From: Comamonadaceae bacterium
Lineage (GTDB): Bacteria > Pseudomonadota > Gammaproteobacteria > Burkholderiales > Burkholderiaceae_C
NCBI GenBank assembly: GCA_009996515.1
Contig: JAACZV010000013.1
Coordinates: 62,001-126,000 of the forward strand
Length of the DNA stretch: 64,000 nt
Direction of reading: 5' to 3'
In this document: positions 1-10,560 of the stretch, one piece after another
How positions within the stretch are numbered: the first letter of the stretch is position 1
How the letters are laid out: the number at the start of each line of letters is the position of its first letter
Position numbers and translations under genes: made by a program
Notes under the pieces: model-generated
Database searches by the model: none
Told to the model about the DNA's origin: nothing
What the model saw: only the letters and a program-made list of their open reading frames with translations

Positions 1-1
1 C

Positions 2-490
2 GCCAGCGGCCTCGTCCAGGTGGCCGAAGGCCGGGCGACGCTGACCAGCTTGAGCGTGCGCGAGAACCTGGAGCTGGGCGCCTACACCCGCCGCGACGGC
101 GCCGCGGCCCGCGCGCGCGACATCGACCATGTCTATTCGCTGTTCCCGCGCCTGGCCGAGCGTGCCACGCAGCTGGCCGGCAGCCTGTCGGGCGGCGAGC
201 AGCAGATGCTGGCCATAGGCCGCGCACTGATGGCCAAGCCACGGCTGCTGCTGCTGGACGAGCCGTCCATGGGCCTGGCACCCATCATCGTGCAGGACAT
301 TTTCCGCACGCTGCAGCGCATCAACGCCGACGAGGGCTTGACCATCTTCCTGGTCGAGCAGAACGTGAAGCAGGCGCTGAAGCTGGCGCAGCGCGCCTAT
401 GTGCTGGAGAACGGCCGCGTGGTGCTGCAGGGCAGCGGGGCCGAACTGCTGGGCGACCCGCGCGTGCAGGCCGCCTATCTGGGGCATTAG
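2..490 (+). CDS. livF: Branched-chain amino acid ABC transporter ATP-binding protein, LivF-like (5' truncated by window edge)
   Basis: Signature motif [16 protein letters not shown], Walker [15 protein letters not shown]-loop replaced by [10 protein letters not shown] typical of LivF; reading frame open to the window start. Confidence 0.9.
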   Translation, partial: ASGLVQVAEGRATLTSLSVRENLELGAYTRRDGAAARARDIDHVYSLFPRLAERATQLAGSLSGGEQQMLAIGRALMAKPRLLLLDEPSMGLAPIIVQDIFRTLQRINADEGLTIFLVEQNVKQALKLAQRAYVLENGRVVLQGSGAELLGDPRVQAAYLGH

Positions 491-517
491 GGCCTACTCC
501 CGTCGTGTTAACAGGCC

Positions 518-862
518 CTAGCCCAGCTGCTGCGCCTGCACGAAGAGGCGGGTCGAGCGCGCCCCCGAGCGGCAGAAGGCCAGCAGCGGCCGCGGCAGTT
601 CGGCCAGCAGGTCCGCAAAGGCGGCGATCTCCTCGGGCGACTGGTAGCCGCCCGCCACCGGCAGGTGGCGGTACTCCAGGCCGGCCGCCTTGGCGGCGGC
701 CTCGATGGCGGCCGAGGTGGGCTGGTCCGGGCCGTGCTCGAAGTCGGGCCGGTTGTTGACGATGCTCTTGAAGCCCAGGGCCGCGGCCTCGGCCATGGCC
801 TCGGGCGTCAGCTGCGGGGCGACGCACACATCCGGTGTCAGGGCTTGCAGGGGCAGGCTCAT
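518..862 (-). CDS. TIGR01244-type sulfur transferase / phosphatase-like protein (DUF442)
   Basis: MSLPLQALTPDVCVAPQLTPEAMAEAAALGFKSIVNNRPD...LAFCRSGARSTRLF, a Cys-loop CRSGARS typical of the family. Confidence 0.8.
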   Translation of the reverse strand: MSLPLQALTPDVCVAPQLTPEAMAEAAALGFKSIVNNRPDFEHGPDQPTSAAIEAAAKAAGLEYRHLPVAGGYQSPEEIAAFADLLAELPRPLLAFCRSGARSTRLFVQAQQLG

Positions 863-871
863 GGCGGCTCC

Positions 872-1318
872 TTATTTGGCTAGCGCGGCCTTGACGGCGG
901 CCGACACGATGCTCATCTCGGCGCTGTTGCCCAGCGCGGCCTTCGCGGCGGCCATGACCTTGCCCATGTCGCCCGGGCCGCTGGCCCCCAGCTCCGCAAC
1001 GATGGCGGCCACCTTTTCGGCCACGGCCTCGGCCGACAGCCGCTCGGGCAGGTAGACCTGCAGCACCGCCAGCTCGGCGCTCTCCTTGGCGACCAGGTCG
1101 TCGCGACCGGCGGCGGCGAACTGGCTGATGGAGTCCTTGCGCTGCTTGATCAGCTTGTCGACGATGGCCACCAAGCCCGCGTCATCGAGGGTGATGCGCT
1201 CATCCACTTCCTTTTGCTTGATGGCGGCCAGCAGGCCGCGGATGGTCAGCAGGCGGTCGGCTTCCTTGGCGCGCATCGCGGCCTTCATGTCTTCGGTGAT
1301 GCGGTCTTTGAGGCTCAT
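872..1318 (-). CDS. GatB/YqeY domain-containing protein
   Basis: MSLKDRITEDMKAAMRAKEADRLLTIRGLLAAIKQKEVDER...; located next to rpsU as usual. Confidence 0.9.
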   Translation of the reverse strand: MSLKDRITEDMKAAMRAKEADRLLTIRGLLAAIKQKEVDERITLDDAGLVAIVDKLIKQRKDSISQFAAAGRDDLVAKESAELAVLQVYLPERLSAEAVAEKVAAIVAELGASGPGDMGKVMAAAKAALGNSAEMSIVSAAVKAALAK

Positions 1319-1332
1319 GGCAGGAGGGTATT

Positions 1333-1370
1333 AAAAGACAAAAACCCGCGACAGCGTCCTGTGGCGGGTT
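1333..1370 (-). terminator. Rho-independent terminator between rpsU and yqeY
   Basis: Minus strand AACCCGC-cACAGgacgCTGTc-GCGGGTT followed by TTTGTCTTTT. Confidence 0.7.
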
Positions 1371-1424
1371 CTGGAGTTCACCGGAGATGCCGTGAAGCAG
1401 GGCTCCGGGTCGCGTCGGAGGCTA

Positions 1425-1637
1425 TCAGTACAGCTTCTTGGGCAGCTGCATGCTGCGCACGCGCTTGTAGTGGCGCTTCACGGCCGCGGCCTTCTTGCGC
1501 TTGCGCTCGGCGGTGGGCTTCTCGTAGAACTCGCGGGCGCGCAGCTCGGTCAGCAGACCCAGCTTTTCGATGGTGCGCTTGAAGCGACGCAGGGCGACGT
1601 CGAACGGCTCGTTTTCCTTGACGCGGATGGTGGTCAT
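1425..1637 (-). CDS. rpsU: 30S ribosomal protein S21
   Basis: [70 protein letters not shown]. Confidence 0.97.
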
Positions 1638-1792
1638 GTAATTCCTTCAGATTGCGCTCGGTGTTCGCGGCTTCAGTATCAGCAGCAGGTTCCGGATTAC
1701 TGCGTCACTAGGGATACAGCGAATCGACGCGCGGGGTTTGCCAGCAAAGCCGGGGATTGTAGCCGGGAAATCAAGCACTTGCCAAGATTTGC

Positions 1793-3001
1793 TCAGACCG
1801 CGGCCAAGGCCTCGGCGCAGGCGGCGGCGCTGGCCCAGGCCCACTGGAAGTTGTACCCCCCCAGCCAGCCCGTCACGTCGACCACCTCGCCGATGAAATA
1901 CAGGCCCGGCACGCGCCGGCTCTCCAGCGTCTGCGAGCTGAGGTCGCGGGTGGAGACGCCGCCGCGCATGACCTCGGCCTTGCGCCAGCCCTCGTCGCCG
2001 CTGGGCAGCAGCTGCCAGTCGTGCACGCTGCGGCCCAGGCGCTGCAGGTCGGCGTCGCGGCATTCGGGCAGCGGCCGGGCCGCGTCCAGGCCGGCGCGCT
2101 CCAGCCAGGCCGCGGCCAGGCGCTGCGGCAGCCGGGCCGCCAGCTCATTGCCCAGCTGGCGCCGGGAGGCGGCCTTGGCCTCGACGAGTTCGCGGTCCAG
2201 CTTCAGTTCCGGCGCCAGGTTGATCTGCAGCGGCTGGTCGTTGGCCGTGCGGTAGCTGGAGATCTGCAGGATGGCCGGGCCGCTGAGGCCGCGGTGCGTG
2301 AACAGCAGGTCTTCCAGGAAGCGCATCCTGGCCTTGCCGCTGCCGACGCTCACCTCCACCGGCAAGGACAGCCCGGCCAGCGCCGCGAAGGGCGCCCAGG
2401 CGTCGGCGTCGAAGGTCAGCGGCACGAGGGCGGGGCGGGGCTCCACGATGGCATGACCCAGCCGGGCGGCCAGCCGCAGCCCCCAGTCGCTGGCACCTAT
2501 CTTGGGCACCGGCAGGCCGCCGGTCGCGACGACCACCTGCCGCGCCTTGACCGGCCCCTGGCCGGTGTCCAGCTCGAAGCCGCCGCCGGGCATCGGCCGC
2601 ACCTCGGCCACCGTGCAGGGCTGCCAGCGCGTGACGCCGCCGGCCTCGCATTCCTGGACCAGCATCCGGATGATGAGCTCGCTGGAGTCGTCGCAGAACA
2701 GCTGGCCTTTGTGCTTCTCGTGGAAGGCGATGCCGTGGCGCTGCACCAGCTTGATGAAGTCCTGCGGCGTGTAGCGGGCCAGCGCCGAGCGGCAGAAGGC
2801 CGGGTTCTCGGACAGGAAATTGGCCGGCCCGGCCTCGCGATTCGTGAAATTACACCGCCCGCCGCCCGAGATGCGTATCTTCTCGGCGAGCTTGGGCGCG
2901 TGGTCGATCAGCAGCACCTTGAGCCCGCGCTGCCCGGCCAGGCCCGCGCAGAACAAGCCCGCAGCGCCCGCGCCCACCACCACCGTATCGAATCCCTGCA
3001 T
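1793..3001 (-). CDS. NAD(P)/FAD-dependent oxidoreductase, HI0933/YhiN family
   Basis: FDTVVVGAGAAGLFCAGLAGQRG... GGGRCNFTN ... GLYFIGEVVDVTGWLGGYNFQWAWASA. Confidence 0.9.
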   Translation of the reverse strand: MQGFDTVVVGAGAAGLFCAGLAGQRGLKVLLIDHAPKLAEKIRISGGGRCNFTNREAGPANFLSENPAFCRSALARYTPQDFIKLVQRHGIAFHEKHKGQLFCDDSSELIIRMLVQECEAGGVTRWQPCTVAEVRPMPGGGFELDTGQGPVKARQVVVATGGLPVPKIGASDWGLRLAARLGHAIVEPRPALVPLTFDADAWAPFAALAGLSLPVEVSVGSGKARMRFLEDLLFTHRGLSGPAILQISSYRTANDQPLQINLAPELKLDRELVEAKAASRRQLGNELAARLPQRLAAAWLERAGLDAARPLPECRDADLQRLGRSVHDWQLLPSGDEGWRKAEVMRGGVSTRDLSSQTLESRRVPGLYFIGEVVDVTGWLGGYNFQWAWASAAACAEALAAV

Positions 3002-3213
3002 AGGCCTCCCGTGAATGGGGCGGCATTGTCGCGGGTGGGCGCATCGAAACTCGGTAGGATCGCGGCGGGTACCGAAGGGGCTTCTAGGGGGGAGTCCCGA
3101 TTCATGGGGTGGTCCGGCCTTGCTGGCGCCGCTTCCGCCCTACTACATTCCCTCGACATCCTGGTTGCGTTGCGGCTTGCGCCGCAGGCGCACGTTCGCA
3201 TCAAGACGACCTC

Positions 3214-4227
3214 ATGCACATGACTGCCGACCAGACCGCGATGCAGCCGCAACCCGGCAGCCTGACGCAATGGCTGGCCGCGCATGCCGAGCTGGGCGGC
3301 GAAGCGCTGGCCGGCCTGGTGGCGCTGATCGAGCCTCTGGGCAGCCAGGCCGCCATCAAGGCCGTGGCCAGCGGGCGCTATGTGTTCGCCAGTGCGGGCC
3401 TGGCGCAGATGTTCGAGTGCGAGAGCGTCGTGGGCCATTCCGATGCCGAGCTGCTCAAGGCCGACGAGACGACGGCGCTGCGTCGCGTCGAGCAAACCGT
3501 CATGGCCCAGCGTTTTCCCGTCGTCAGCGAGCACAAGCTCGAGATCAACGGCCGGCGGCGCGAGTTCAGCGTCACGCGGCTGGCCCTGGGGGCGGACTTC
3601 CTGCTGGCCGTCTGGCAGGAGCGCACCGAGGAGCGCCACCGCGAGGCCCAGCTGCAGCGGGCGTTGGCCCAGATCGAGCAGCAGCAGAGCGCCATCGAGC
3701 AGGTCCGCCGCGAGCTGCAGCAGGGTTCGGGCCGCGACGAGGTCTCGGGCCTCTACATGCGTGCCCAGTTCGACGACCAGTTGCTGCGCGAGATCGACCT
3801 GTCCTCGCGCGAGCATCGCGAGTTCGCGCTCGTGGTCATCGCGCTGGACGCCTCGCCGGCCGTGGCAGCCCTGGGCGACGAGGCCCAGCAGCGCCTGCTC
3901 GAGGGCGTGGGCCGCATGCTGCGTGCCAACACGCGGGCCATGGACTCGGCCTGCCGCATCGGTGCGCAGCGCTTCGCGGTGCTGCTGTCGGGCGTGGGCC
4001 TGGCCACGGCCCATGCGCGCATGGAGCAGCTGCGCCGGCAGTGCGCGGCGCAGATCGTCGTGCTGAACGGCCAGGACCTGGGGCTGTCCATCTCCATGGG
4101 TGTGTCCAGCTTCCCGCATACGGCCTCGCGCCAGGACGAGCTGATGACGGCCAGCGAGGCCGCCGTGCACGAGGCGCAGCGCCGCGGTGGCAACCAGGTG
4201 GTGCTGGCCTCCATCGCCTTCGGCTAG
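3214..4227 (+). CDS. PAS-like plus degenerate GGDEF-domain protein
   Basis: ATG at 3214 (MHMTADQTAM...); C-terminal GGDEF fold (EVSGLYMRAQFDDQLL...CRIGAQRFAVLLSG...SMGVSSFP) but signature reads GAQRF in place of GGDEF. Confidence 0.8.
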   Translation: MHMTADQTAMQPQPGSLTQWLAAHAELGGEALAGLVALIEPLGSQAAIKAVASGRYVFASAGLAQMFECESVVGHSDAELLKADETTALRRVEQTVMAQRFPVVSEHKLEINGRRREFSVTRLALGADFLLAVWQERTEERHREAQLQRALAQIEQQQSAIEQVRRELQQGSGRDEVSGLYMRAQFDDQLLREIDLSSREHREFALVVIALDASPAVAALGDEAQQRLLEGVGRMLRANTRAMDSACRIGAQRFAVLLSGVGLATAHARMEQLRRQCAAQIVVLNGQDLGLSISMGVSSFPHTASRQDELMTASEAAVHEAQRRGGNQVVLASIAFG

Positions 4228-4237
4228 GCCGCGGCGC

Positions 4238-5359
4238 CTAGGCCGAGATGAGCTCGGCGATGCGCTCGTCGGACAGCCGCATGGGCAGGGCCTGCGGCGA
4301 GACCAGGCCCACGACGGTCAGCCCTTCGCGCGAGGTGTCGTGGCGCAGCGGCGTGAGCCGAGGCTCGCCGCGGGCGTTGGTCAGGCTGGCCACGACCGGG
4401 TGGTAGGCCTTGTCGCCATTGCCCACCACCAGCCCCAGCTCGCCCGAGGCCAGCCGCACCAGCGAGCCGGGCGGGAAGACGCCAAAGGCCTTGATCAGCC
4501 CCGCGGCCAGCGGGCTGGCGTCGGCCATCAGGTGCAGTTCGCGGCCGGCCTGCTGCGCGGACATGGCCGGCCGGTTGGCACGGGCGCTGAGGCGGGCGGT
4601 GTAGACGTCGGCAAACCGCAGCAGGCAGGCCAGCTCGCTCAGGTCGGTCAGGCCCAGCGGGTAGCCGCTGCCGTCGGGCAGCTCGTGATGCTGGGCCACG
4701 GCGTCCAGCCAGAGCGGGTCGGCGACGCCCGCCTTCTCCAGCAGCTCCGCGCTCAGCCGGGGATGCTGCTGTATCGCCTCGCGCTGCAGCGTGGTGGGCG
4801 GCGAGACCTGGGTGGCCAGGCGGGCCTGCAGCTCGATCATGGAGATGTTCATCGTCAGCGCGGCCTGGAAGGCGCGACGCTGCTCGGCGGTTGACCAGCC
4901 CAGGAAGCGGGCCGCTGCATGGCAGGCCGTGGCCGCGTGGATGGAGTGGTTGACGCCGTAATGGCCCTCGCCCTGGCGCAGCACCTGGGCCAGCGCGACA
5001 CCGGGCGCGCGGTCGATCAGGCGCAACAGCTCGTCGGTGGTGGCGTCGACGCCGGCGACCAGGCGCTCGGCCGGGGCGGCCAGCGCGCGCCGGACCTCGT
5101 CCCCCAGGCGCTGCCATTCCCCGGGCAATTGCGCGGTGCTCAGCGACCTAACCGCACGGCGCTGCGGTTGCACGGCATGGGCCAGTTCGTCGATCTCCAC
5201 CAGGGCGCCGCGCTGGAACAACTCGTCCAGCTGCGCGGTGTCGTGGATGACCTGGCCGCGCGCCAGCAACAGCTGGTGGCCGGCATCGCGAACGCTGAAG
5301 GCCAGCGGCTCGCCGATGACGATATGGGTTCTGACGGATTGCAGGGAGCACAGTCGCAT
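4238..5359 (-). CDS. HD-GYP-like protein lacking the HD doublet
   Basis: Starts MRLCSLQSVRTHIVIGEPL; contains HPRLSAELLEKAG...HHELPDGSGYPLGL; the 1681-aa ORF in the track is an antisense extension through dnaE. Confidence 0.8.
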   Translation of the reverse strand: MRLCSLQSVRTHIVIGEPLAFSVRDAGHQLLLARGQVIHDTAQLDELFQRGALVEIDELAHAVQPQRRAVRSLSTAQLPGEWQRLGDEVRRALAAPAERLVAGVDATTDELLRLIDRAPGVALAQVLRQGEGHYGVNHSIHAATACHAAARFLGWSTAEQRRAFQAALTMNISMIELQARLATQVSPPTTLQREAIQQHPRLSAELLEKAGVADPLWLDAVAQHHELPDGSGYPLGLTDLSELACLLRFADVYTARLSARANRPAMSAQQAGRELHLMADASPLAAGLIKAFGVFPPGSLVRLASGELGLVVGNGDKAYHPVVASLTNARGEPRLTPLRHDTSREGLTVVGLVSPQALPMRLSDERIAELISA

Positions 5360-5416
5360 GGCGGGCGCGAGGGTAGCCGAACTCCGCCGGGCGGCCCGGC
5401 TTTCTAGAATGTCCGC

Positions 5417-8400
5417 ATGCCCGATGTGAATACCGCACAACAAGACCTGTCCTTCGTCCACCTGCGCATGCACACCGAGTTCTCGGTGGTGGACGGCACG
5501 CTGCGCACCGACGACGCGGCCAGCGCGGCCGCAGCGGATGGGCAGGTGGCGGCGGCGATCACGGACCTTGCCAATCTGTTCGGCGGCATCAAGTTCTACT
5601 CGGCCTGCCGCAAGAAGGGCGTGCAGCCCATCCTGGGCGCGGACTGCTGGCTGGAGAGCGAGGCCACCGACAAGCCGCCCACGCGGCTGCTGCTGCTGGT
5701 GCAGGACCGGCAGGGCTATCTCAACCTCAGCGAGCTGCTGTCGCGCGCCTGGATCGAGAACGTGCAGCGCAACCAGGCCTGCCTGAAATGGGAGTGGCTG
5801 CAGGAGCTGGGCGGCGGCCTGATCTGCCTGTCGGGCGCCCAGCTGGGCGGCCTGGGCCAGGCGCTGCTGCAGGGCGACAAGGTGCGCGCCCGCGACTGGG
5901 CCGAGCGCCTGTCGGCGCTGTTCCCCAACCGCTTCTACATCGAGCTGCAGCGTGCCGGTCTGCCGGGCCAGGAGGCGCTGGTGCAGGCCAGCGTGCCGCT
6001 GGCGGCCGAGCTGGGGCTGCCGGTGGTGGCCACGCATCCCATCCAGTTCCTCACCGAGGACGACTTCGAGGCCCATGAGGCGCGCGTCTGCGTGGCCGAG
6101 GGCGAGACGCTGGCCAACCCCAAGCGCATCAAGCGCTTCCTGCCCAGCCAGTACTTCAAGACCCAGGCGCAGATGCGCGAGCTGTTCAAGGACGTGCCCA
6201 GCGCGATCCAGAACACCGTCGAGATCGCCAGGCGCTGCTCGCTGACGCTGGTGCTGGGCAAGCCGCAGCTGCCCAACTTTCCGACGCCGCCGCTGGAAGA
6301 CGGCACGCCCATGCCCATGGAGCAGTACTTCCGCGAGCTCAGCCATGCGGGCCTGAAGGACCGGCTGATCCACCTGTTCCCGAACGAGGCCGAGCGCGAG
6401 AAGGAGCGCCCGCGCTACGTCGAGCGGCTGGACTTCGAGCTGGACACCATCATCAAGATGGGCTTCCCCGGCTACTTCCTCATCGTGTCGGACTTCATCC
6501 GCTGGGCCAAGGAGAACGGCTGCCCGGTGGGGCCGGGCCGGGGCTCGGGCGCGGGCTCGCTGGTGGCCTATGCGCTGCTGATCACGGACCTGGATCCGCT
6601 GCGTTACAACCTGCTGTTCGAGCGCTTCCTGAACCCGGAGCGGGTGTCCATGCCCGACTTCGACATCGACTTCTGCCAGGGCAACCGCGACCGCGTCATC
6701 GAGTACGTGAAGGACAAGTACGGCCGGCCGGCGGTCAGTCAGATCGCGACGTTCGGCACCATGGCCGCCAAGGGCGCGCTGCGCGACATCGGCCGCGTGC
6801 TGGGCATGGGCTTCGGCCATGTGGACTCCATCGCCAAGCTGGTGCCGGCGCCGCCTGGCAAGACGGTGACGCTGGCCAAGCTGCCGCCGAACTTCGACCC
6901 CGACAAGGCCAAGATGGTCTACGCCCGCCACGAGTCGCCCGAGATCGAGGAGCGCGAGCAGGCGGACGAAGAGGTGGCGGGCCTGCTGGAGATGGCCGCG
7001 CGCGTGGAGGGCACGGTGCGCTCCATCGGCATGCACGCCGGGGGCGTGCTGATCGCGCCGGGCAAGATCACCGACTTCTGCCCGCAGTATCAGCAGCCCG
7101 GCTCCACCAGCGCGGTCAGCCAGTTCGACAAGGACGACGTGGAGGCCATAGGCCTGGTGAAGTTCGACTTCCTGGGCCTGGCGACGCTGACCATCCTGGA
7201 ACTGGCCAAGGACTTCATCGTCGCCCGCCACCCCGACCGCAAGGACTTCGACTGGGCCAAGGTGCCGCTGACCGACCGCAAGACCTTCGATCTGTTCGGC
7301 AAGGGCTGGTCGGAGAGCGTGTTCCAGTTCGAATCCCCCGGCATGCAGCGCCTGCTGAAGGATGCCAAGCCCTCGCGCTTCGAGGATCTGATCGCGCTGG
7401 TGTCGCTGTACCGGCCGGGCCCCATGGACCTGATCCCGTCGTTCGTGGCGCGCAAGCACGGCAAGGAGGTCATCGAGTACCCGCACCCGCTGCTGGAGCA
7501 GGTGCTGGCCGAGACCTACGGCGTCTTCGTCTACCAGGAGCAGGTCATGCAGGCCGCCCAGGTGCTGGGCGGCTACAGCCTGGGCGGCGCCGACATGCTG
7601 CGCCGCGCGATGGGCAAGAAGAAGGCCGAGGAAATGGCCATGCACCGCGAGATCTTCCGCAAGGGCGCCGCGGAGAAGGGCATCGATCAGGGCAAGGCCG
7701 ACGAGGTCTTCGACCTGATGGAGAAGTTCGCCGGCTACGGCTTCAACAAGTCGCACGCCGCCGCCTACGCCTTGCTCAGTTACCACACGGCATGGCTGAA
7801 GACGCACTACACGGCCGAGTTCTACGCGGCCAACATGACCATTGAAATGGACGACACCGACAAGCTGAAGGTGTTGCTCAACGACGCCAAGATCTTCGGC
7901 GTCGAGTTCCAGCCGCCCTGCGTGAACAAGGGCCAGTACCGCTTCGAGCCGCTGACCAGCCGCCTGGTGAACTACGGCCTGGGCGCCGTCAAGGGCACGG
8001 GCCGCGGCGCCATCGAGGCCATCATCGCGGCGCGCGAGGCCGGCGGGCCCTTCCTGAGCTTCTACGACTTCTGCCTGCGCGTGGACCGCAAGGCCGTCAA
8101 CAAGCGCGTGGTGGAGGCCCTCATCAAGGCCGGTGCCTTCGACAGCATCAACCCCGAGCGCTCCAAGCTGCTGGCCAGCGTGGCGCGCGGCTACACCCAT
8201 GCCGAGACCACCGAGGCCAATGCCGACCAGGGCGGGCTGTTCGACTTCGGCGACGTGCATGGCTCGTCCACCGCCGAGCCCGAGTTGGTGCATGCCGAGC
8301 CCTGGAGCATCAAGGAGCGGCTGTCGCTGGAGAAGACGGCGATCGGCTTCTACCTGTCCGGCCACCTGTTCGACCAGAGCGGCGCCGAGGTGCGGCGCAT

Positions 8401-8971
8401 CGTCAAGCGCCAGATCGCCGACCTGCAGGACAGCCGCGACCCGGTGCTGGTGGCCGGCATCGTCGGCGGCATGCGCGTCATCAACGGCCAGCGCGGCCGC
8501 GTGGCCATCTTCAAGCTGGACGACAAGAGCGACGCGATCGAGGCGGTGGCCAACGAGGAGTTGCTGAACGCCAACAAGGAGTTGCTGGCCGAGGACGAGC
8601 TCGTCATCGCCCAGGGCAAGGTGCAGAACGACCGCTTCTCCGGCGGCCTGCGCATGAACGTGCAGGCGGTGTGGAGCCTGGCTGCGGCGCGGGCGCGCTT
8701 TGGCCGCCATCTGCTGCTGGCCGATGCCGGCGCGGCCGGGCTGATCCAGGACCTGGTGCAGCGCTTCCCGCCCCGCGACGTCGAGACGGAGGAGGGCGGC
8801 ACGCGCCGGCTGGGCCTGCCGGTGCGCGTGGCGCTGAAGGCCGAGCCCGAGGGCGAGCGCGTCGGCGCGCGCTGGCTGGTGGAGCTGGGCGAGACCAGCC
8901 GCTTCTGGCCCGCCGACGAGGCGCTGGCCAAACTGGGCTCGGCGGCCGAGGTCGTTTACGACGCGGCATGA
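5417..8971 (+). CDS. dnaE: DNA polymerase III subunit alpha
   Basis: N-terminal PHP FVHLRMHTEFSVVDG; PDFDIDFCQGNRDRVIEYV; SLYRPGPMDLIPSFVARKHG; 1184 aa. Confidence 0.97.
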   Translation: MPDVNTAQQDLSFVHLRMHTEFSVVDGTLRTDDAASAAAADGQVAAAITDLANLFGGIKFYSACRKKGVQPILGADCWLESEATDKPPTRLLLLVQDRQGYLNLSELLSRAWIENVQRNQACLKWEWLQELGGGLICLSGAQLGGLGQALLQGDKVRARDWAERLSALFPNRFYIELQRAGLPGQEALVQASVPLAAELGLPVVATHPIQFLTEDDFEAHEARVCVAEGETLANPKRIKRFLPSQYFKTQAQMRELFKDVPSAIQNTVEIARRCSLTLVLGKPQLPNFPTPPLEDGTPMPMEQYFRELSHAGLKDRLIHLFPNEAEREKERPRYVERLDFELDTIIKMGFPGYFLIVSDFIRWAKENGCPVGPGRGSGAGSLVAYALLITDLDPLRYNLLFERFLNPERVSMPDFDIDFCQGNRDRVIEYVKDKYGRPAVSQIATFGTMAAKGALRDIGRVLGMGFGHVDSIAKLVPAPPGKTVTLAKLPPNFDPDKAKMVYARHESPEIEEREQADEEVAGLLEMAARVEGTVRSIGMHAGGVLIAPGKITDFCPQYQQPGSTSAVSQFDKDDVEAIGLVKFDFLGLATLTILELAKDFIVARHPDRKDFDWAKVPLTDRKTFDLFGKGWSESVFQFESPGMQRLLKDAKPSRFEDLIALVSLYRPGPMDLIPSFVARKHGKEVIEYPHPLLEQVLAETYGVFVYQEQVMQAAQVLGGYSLGGADMLRRAMGKKKAEEMAMHREIFRKGAAEKGIDQGKADEVFDLMEKFAGYGFNKSHAAAYALLSYHTAWLKTHYTAEFYAANMTIEMDDTDKLKVLLNDAKIFGVEFQPPCVNKGQYRFEPLTSRLVNYGLGAVKGTGRGAIEAIIAAREAGGPFLSFYDFCLRVDRKAVNKRVVEALIKAGAFDSINPERSKLLASVARGYTHAETTEANADQGGLFDFGDVHGSSTAEPELVHAEPWSIKERLSLEKTAIGFYLSGHLFDQSGAEVRRIVKRQIADLQDSRDPVLVAGIVGGMRVINGQRGRVAIFKLDDKSDAIEAVANEELLNANKELLAEDELVIAQGKVQNDRFSGGLRMNVQAVWSLAAARARFGRHLLLADAGAAGLIQDLVQRFPPRDVETEEGGTRRLGLPVRVALKAEPEGERVGARWLVELGETSRFWPADEALAKLGSAAEVVYDAA

Positions 8972-8986
8972 GGCCCGGCATCGGCG

Positions 8987-10294
8987 ATGATTTCGCCGAT
9001 GCTGCAAGCCCAGCCCAAGCCCCTCACCCCATCGCCGGGGCTCGTCCGTCCGCAGCCGGTCACGGGACTGATCCTGACCGGCGGTGGCGCCCGTGCCGCC
9101 TACCAGGTGGGCGTGCTGGCGGCGATCGCGCAGCTGCGCCGCGACGCGGGCGTGGCGGGCAATCCCTTTGCGGTCATCAGCGGCACCTCGGCCGGCGGCA
9201 TCAATGCCGCGACGCTGGGCTGCCATGCCGACGACTTCGACGGCGCCGTCGATGGCCTCATGCATCTCTGGCAGGGCCTGCATGTCGAGAGCATCTACCG
9301 CGCCGACGCCTTCGAGGCGGTGAGGAGCGGCGCGCGCTGGGTGAGCATGATGAGCCTGGGCTGGGCCATCGCACGCTGGACGCGCAGCCGCCCGCGCAGC
9401 CTGCTCAACAACGCGCCGCTGCGCGAACTGCTGTCACGCTATCTGGACATGACGCGCATCGAGTCCATGCTCGCCGGCGGTCATCTGCGCGCGCTGGCGC
9501 TGACGGGCTCCAGCTACACCTCGGGCCAGCACGTCACCTTCTTCCAGACCCACCACCATGTCGTGCCCTGGCTGCGCGAGCAGCGCATGGCCGTGCAGAC
9601 CCAGCTGACGCTGGACCATCTGATGGCCTCGGCGGCGATTCCCTTCATCTTTCCGGCCGAGCTCATCGACCTGGAAGGCATGCCCGAGTGGTTCGGCGAC
9701 GGCTCCATGCGCCAGAGCGCGCCCATCTCGCCGGCCGTGCACCTGGGGGCCGATCGCGTACTGGTCATCGGTTCGGGGCGCATGAAGGAGCCCGAAGGCC
9801 GGCGCCAGGGCGCGACGGACGGCCATCCCAGCCTGGCGCATATTGCCGGCCATGCGCTGTCCAACATCTTCCTGGATGCGCTGGCGGTGGACGTCGAGCG
9901 GCTGCGCCGCATCAACCGCACGCTGGCCCTGCTGCCGCACGAGGCCCGCTCGGCGACGGCGCTGCGCCCCATCGAGTTGCTGCTCATCGCGCCCAGCCGC
10001 CGCCTGGACGACCTGGCCGGCGAGCACCAGGCCAGCCTGCCCAAGTCCGTGCGCGCGATGCTGCGCGCCTTTGGCGTCAGCGGCAAGGGCAGCAAGACCA
10101 GTGGCTCGGCGCTGGTGAGCTATCTGTTGTTCGAGCCCAGCTTCGTCAACGAGCTGATCCACCTCGGCATGAGCGACACGCTGGCCAAGCGGGCCGAGGT
10201 GCAGCGCTTCTTCGGCTGGCCGGCGCGGGCGCCGCAGATCGATCCGGCGCAGTTGCGACGCGGCCGTTCAGCCGGGTTCGCGGCCAGCGCCTGA
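8987..10294 (+). CDS. Patatin-like phospholipase family protein
   Basis: [31 protein letters not shown] (GXSXG), WFGDGS. Confidence 0.9.
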   Translation: MISPMLQAQPKPLTPSPGLVRPQPVTGLILTGGGARAAYQVGVLAAIAQLRRDAGVAGNPFAVISGTSAGGINAATLGCHADDFDGAVDGLMHLWQGLHVESIYRADAFEAVRSGARWVSMMSLGWAIARWTRSRPRSLLNNAPLRELLSRYLDMTRIESMLAGGHLRALALTGSSYTSGQHVTFFQTHHHVVPWLREQRMAVQTQLTLDHLMASAAIPFIFPAELIDLEGMPEWFGDGSMRQSAPISPAVHLGADRVLVIGSGRMKEPEGRRQGATDGHPSLAHIAGHALSNIFLDALAVDVERLRRINRTLALLPHEARSATALRPIELLLIAPSRRLDDLAGEHQASLPKSVRAMLRAFGVSGKGSKTSGSALVSYLLFEPSFVNELIHLGMSDTLAKRAEVQRFFGWPARAPQIDPAQLRRGRSAGFAASA

Positions 10295-10558
10295 GAAGGG
10301 CCGGCCCGCCACGCGCAGGCCGGCGGCCGACAGCTTGCGCGCCGTGGCGGTCTTGATGCCGGGCACGCGGCGCATCAGCTCGGCCCAGTCGTCGAACGGC
10401 CTGTTGGCCAGCAGGCGCTGGGCCAGCGCGGGCCCGAGGCCGGGCAGGGATTCCAGCGCGGCCCGGCTCGCCGTGTTGGCCTCCACCTCCACCACCTCCT
10501 GCGCCTGCGCCAGTGCGGGCAGGGCGGTGCTCCACAGCAGCAGCGCGCGGCGCCTCAT
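10268..10558 (-). CDS. ComEA-like helix-hairpin-helix protein with signal peptide
   Basis: MRRRALLLWSTALPALAQAQEVVEVEANTASRAALESLPGLGPALAQRLL...VPGIKTATARKL. Confidence 0.8.
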   Translation of the reverse strand: MRRRALLLWSTALPALAQAQEVVEVEANTASRAALESLPGLGPALAQRLLANRPFDDWAELMRRVPGIKTATARKLSAAGLRVAGRPFSGAGREPG

Positions 10559-10560
10559 CG

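Noticed and set aside
4238-9283. 1681-aa minus-strand ORF across dnaE
   Set aside because: Antisense to the clear dnaE CDS; low-complexity A/R/G/H-rich translation typical of high-GC shadow frames. Only its C-terminal 374 codons (4238-5359) are a real gene.
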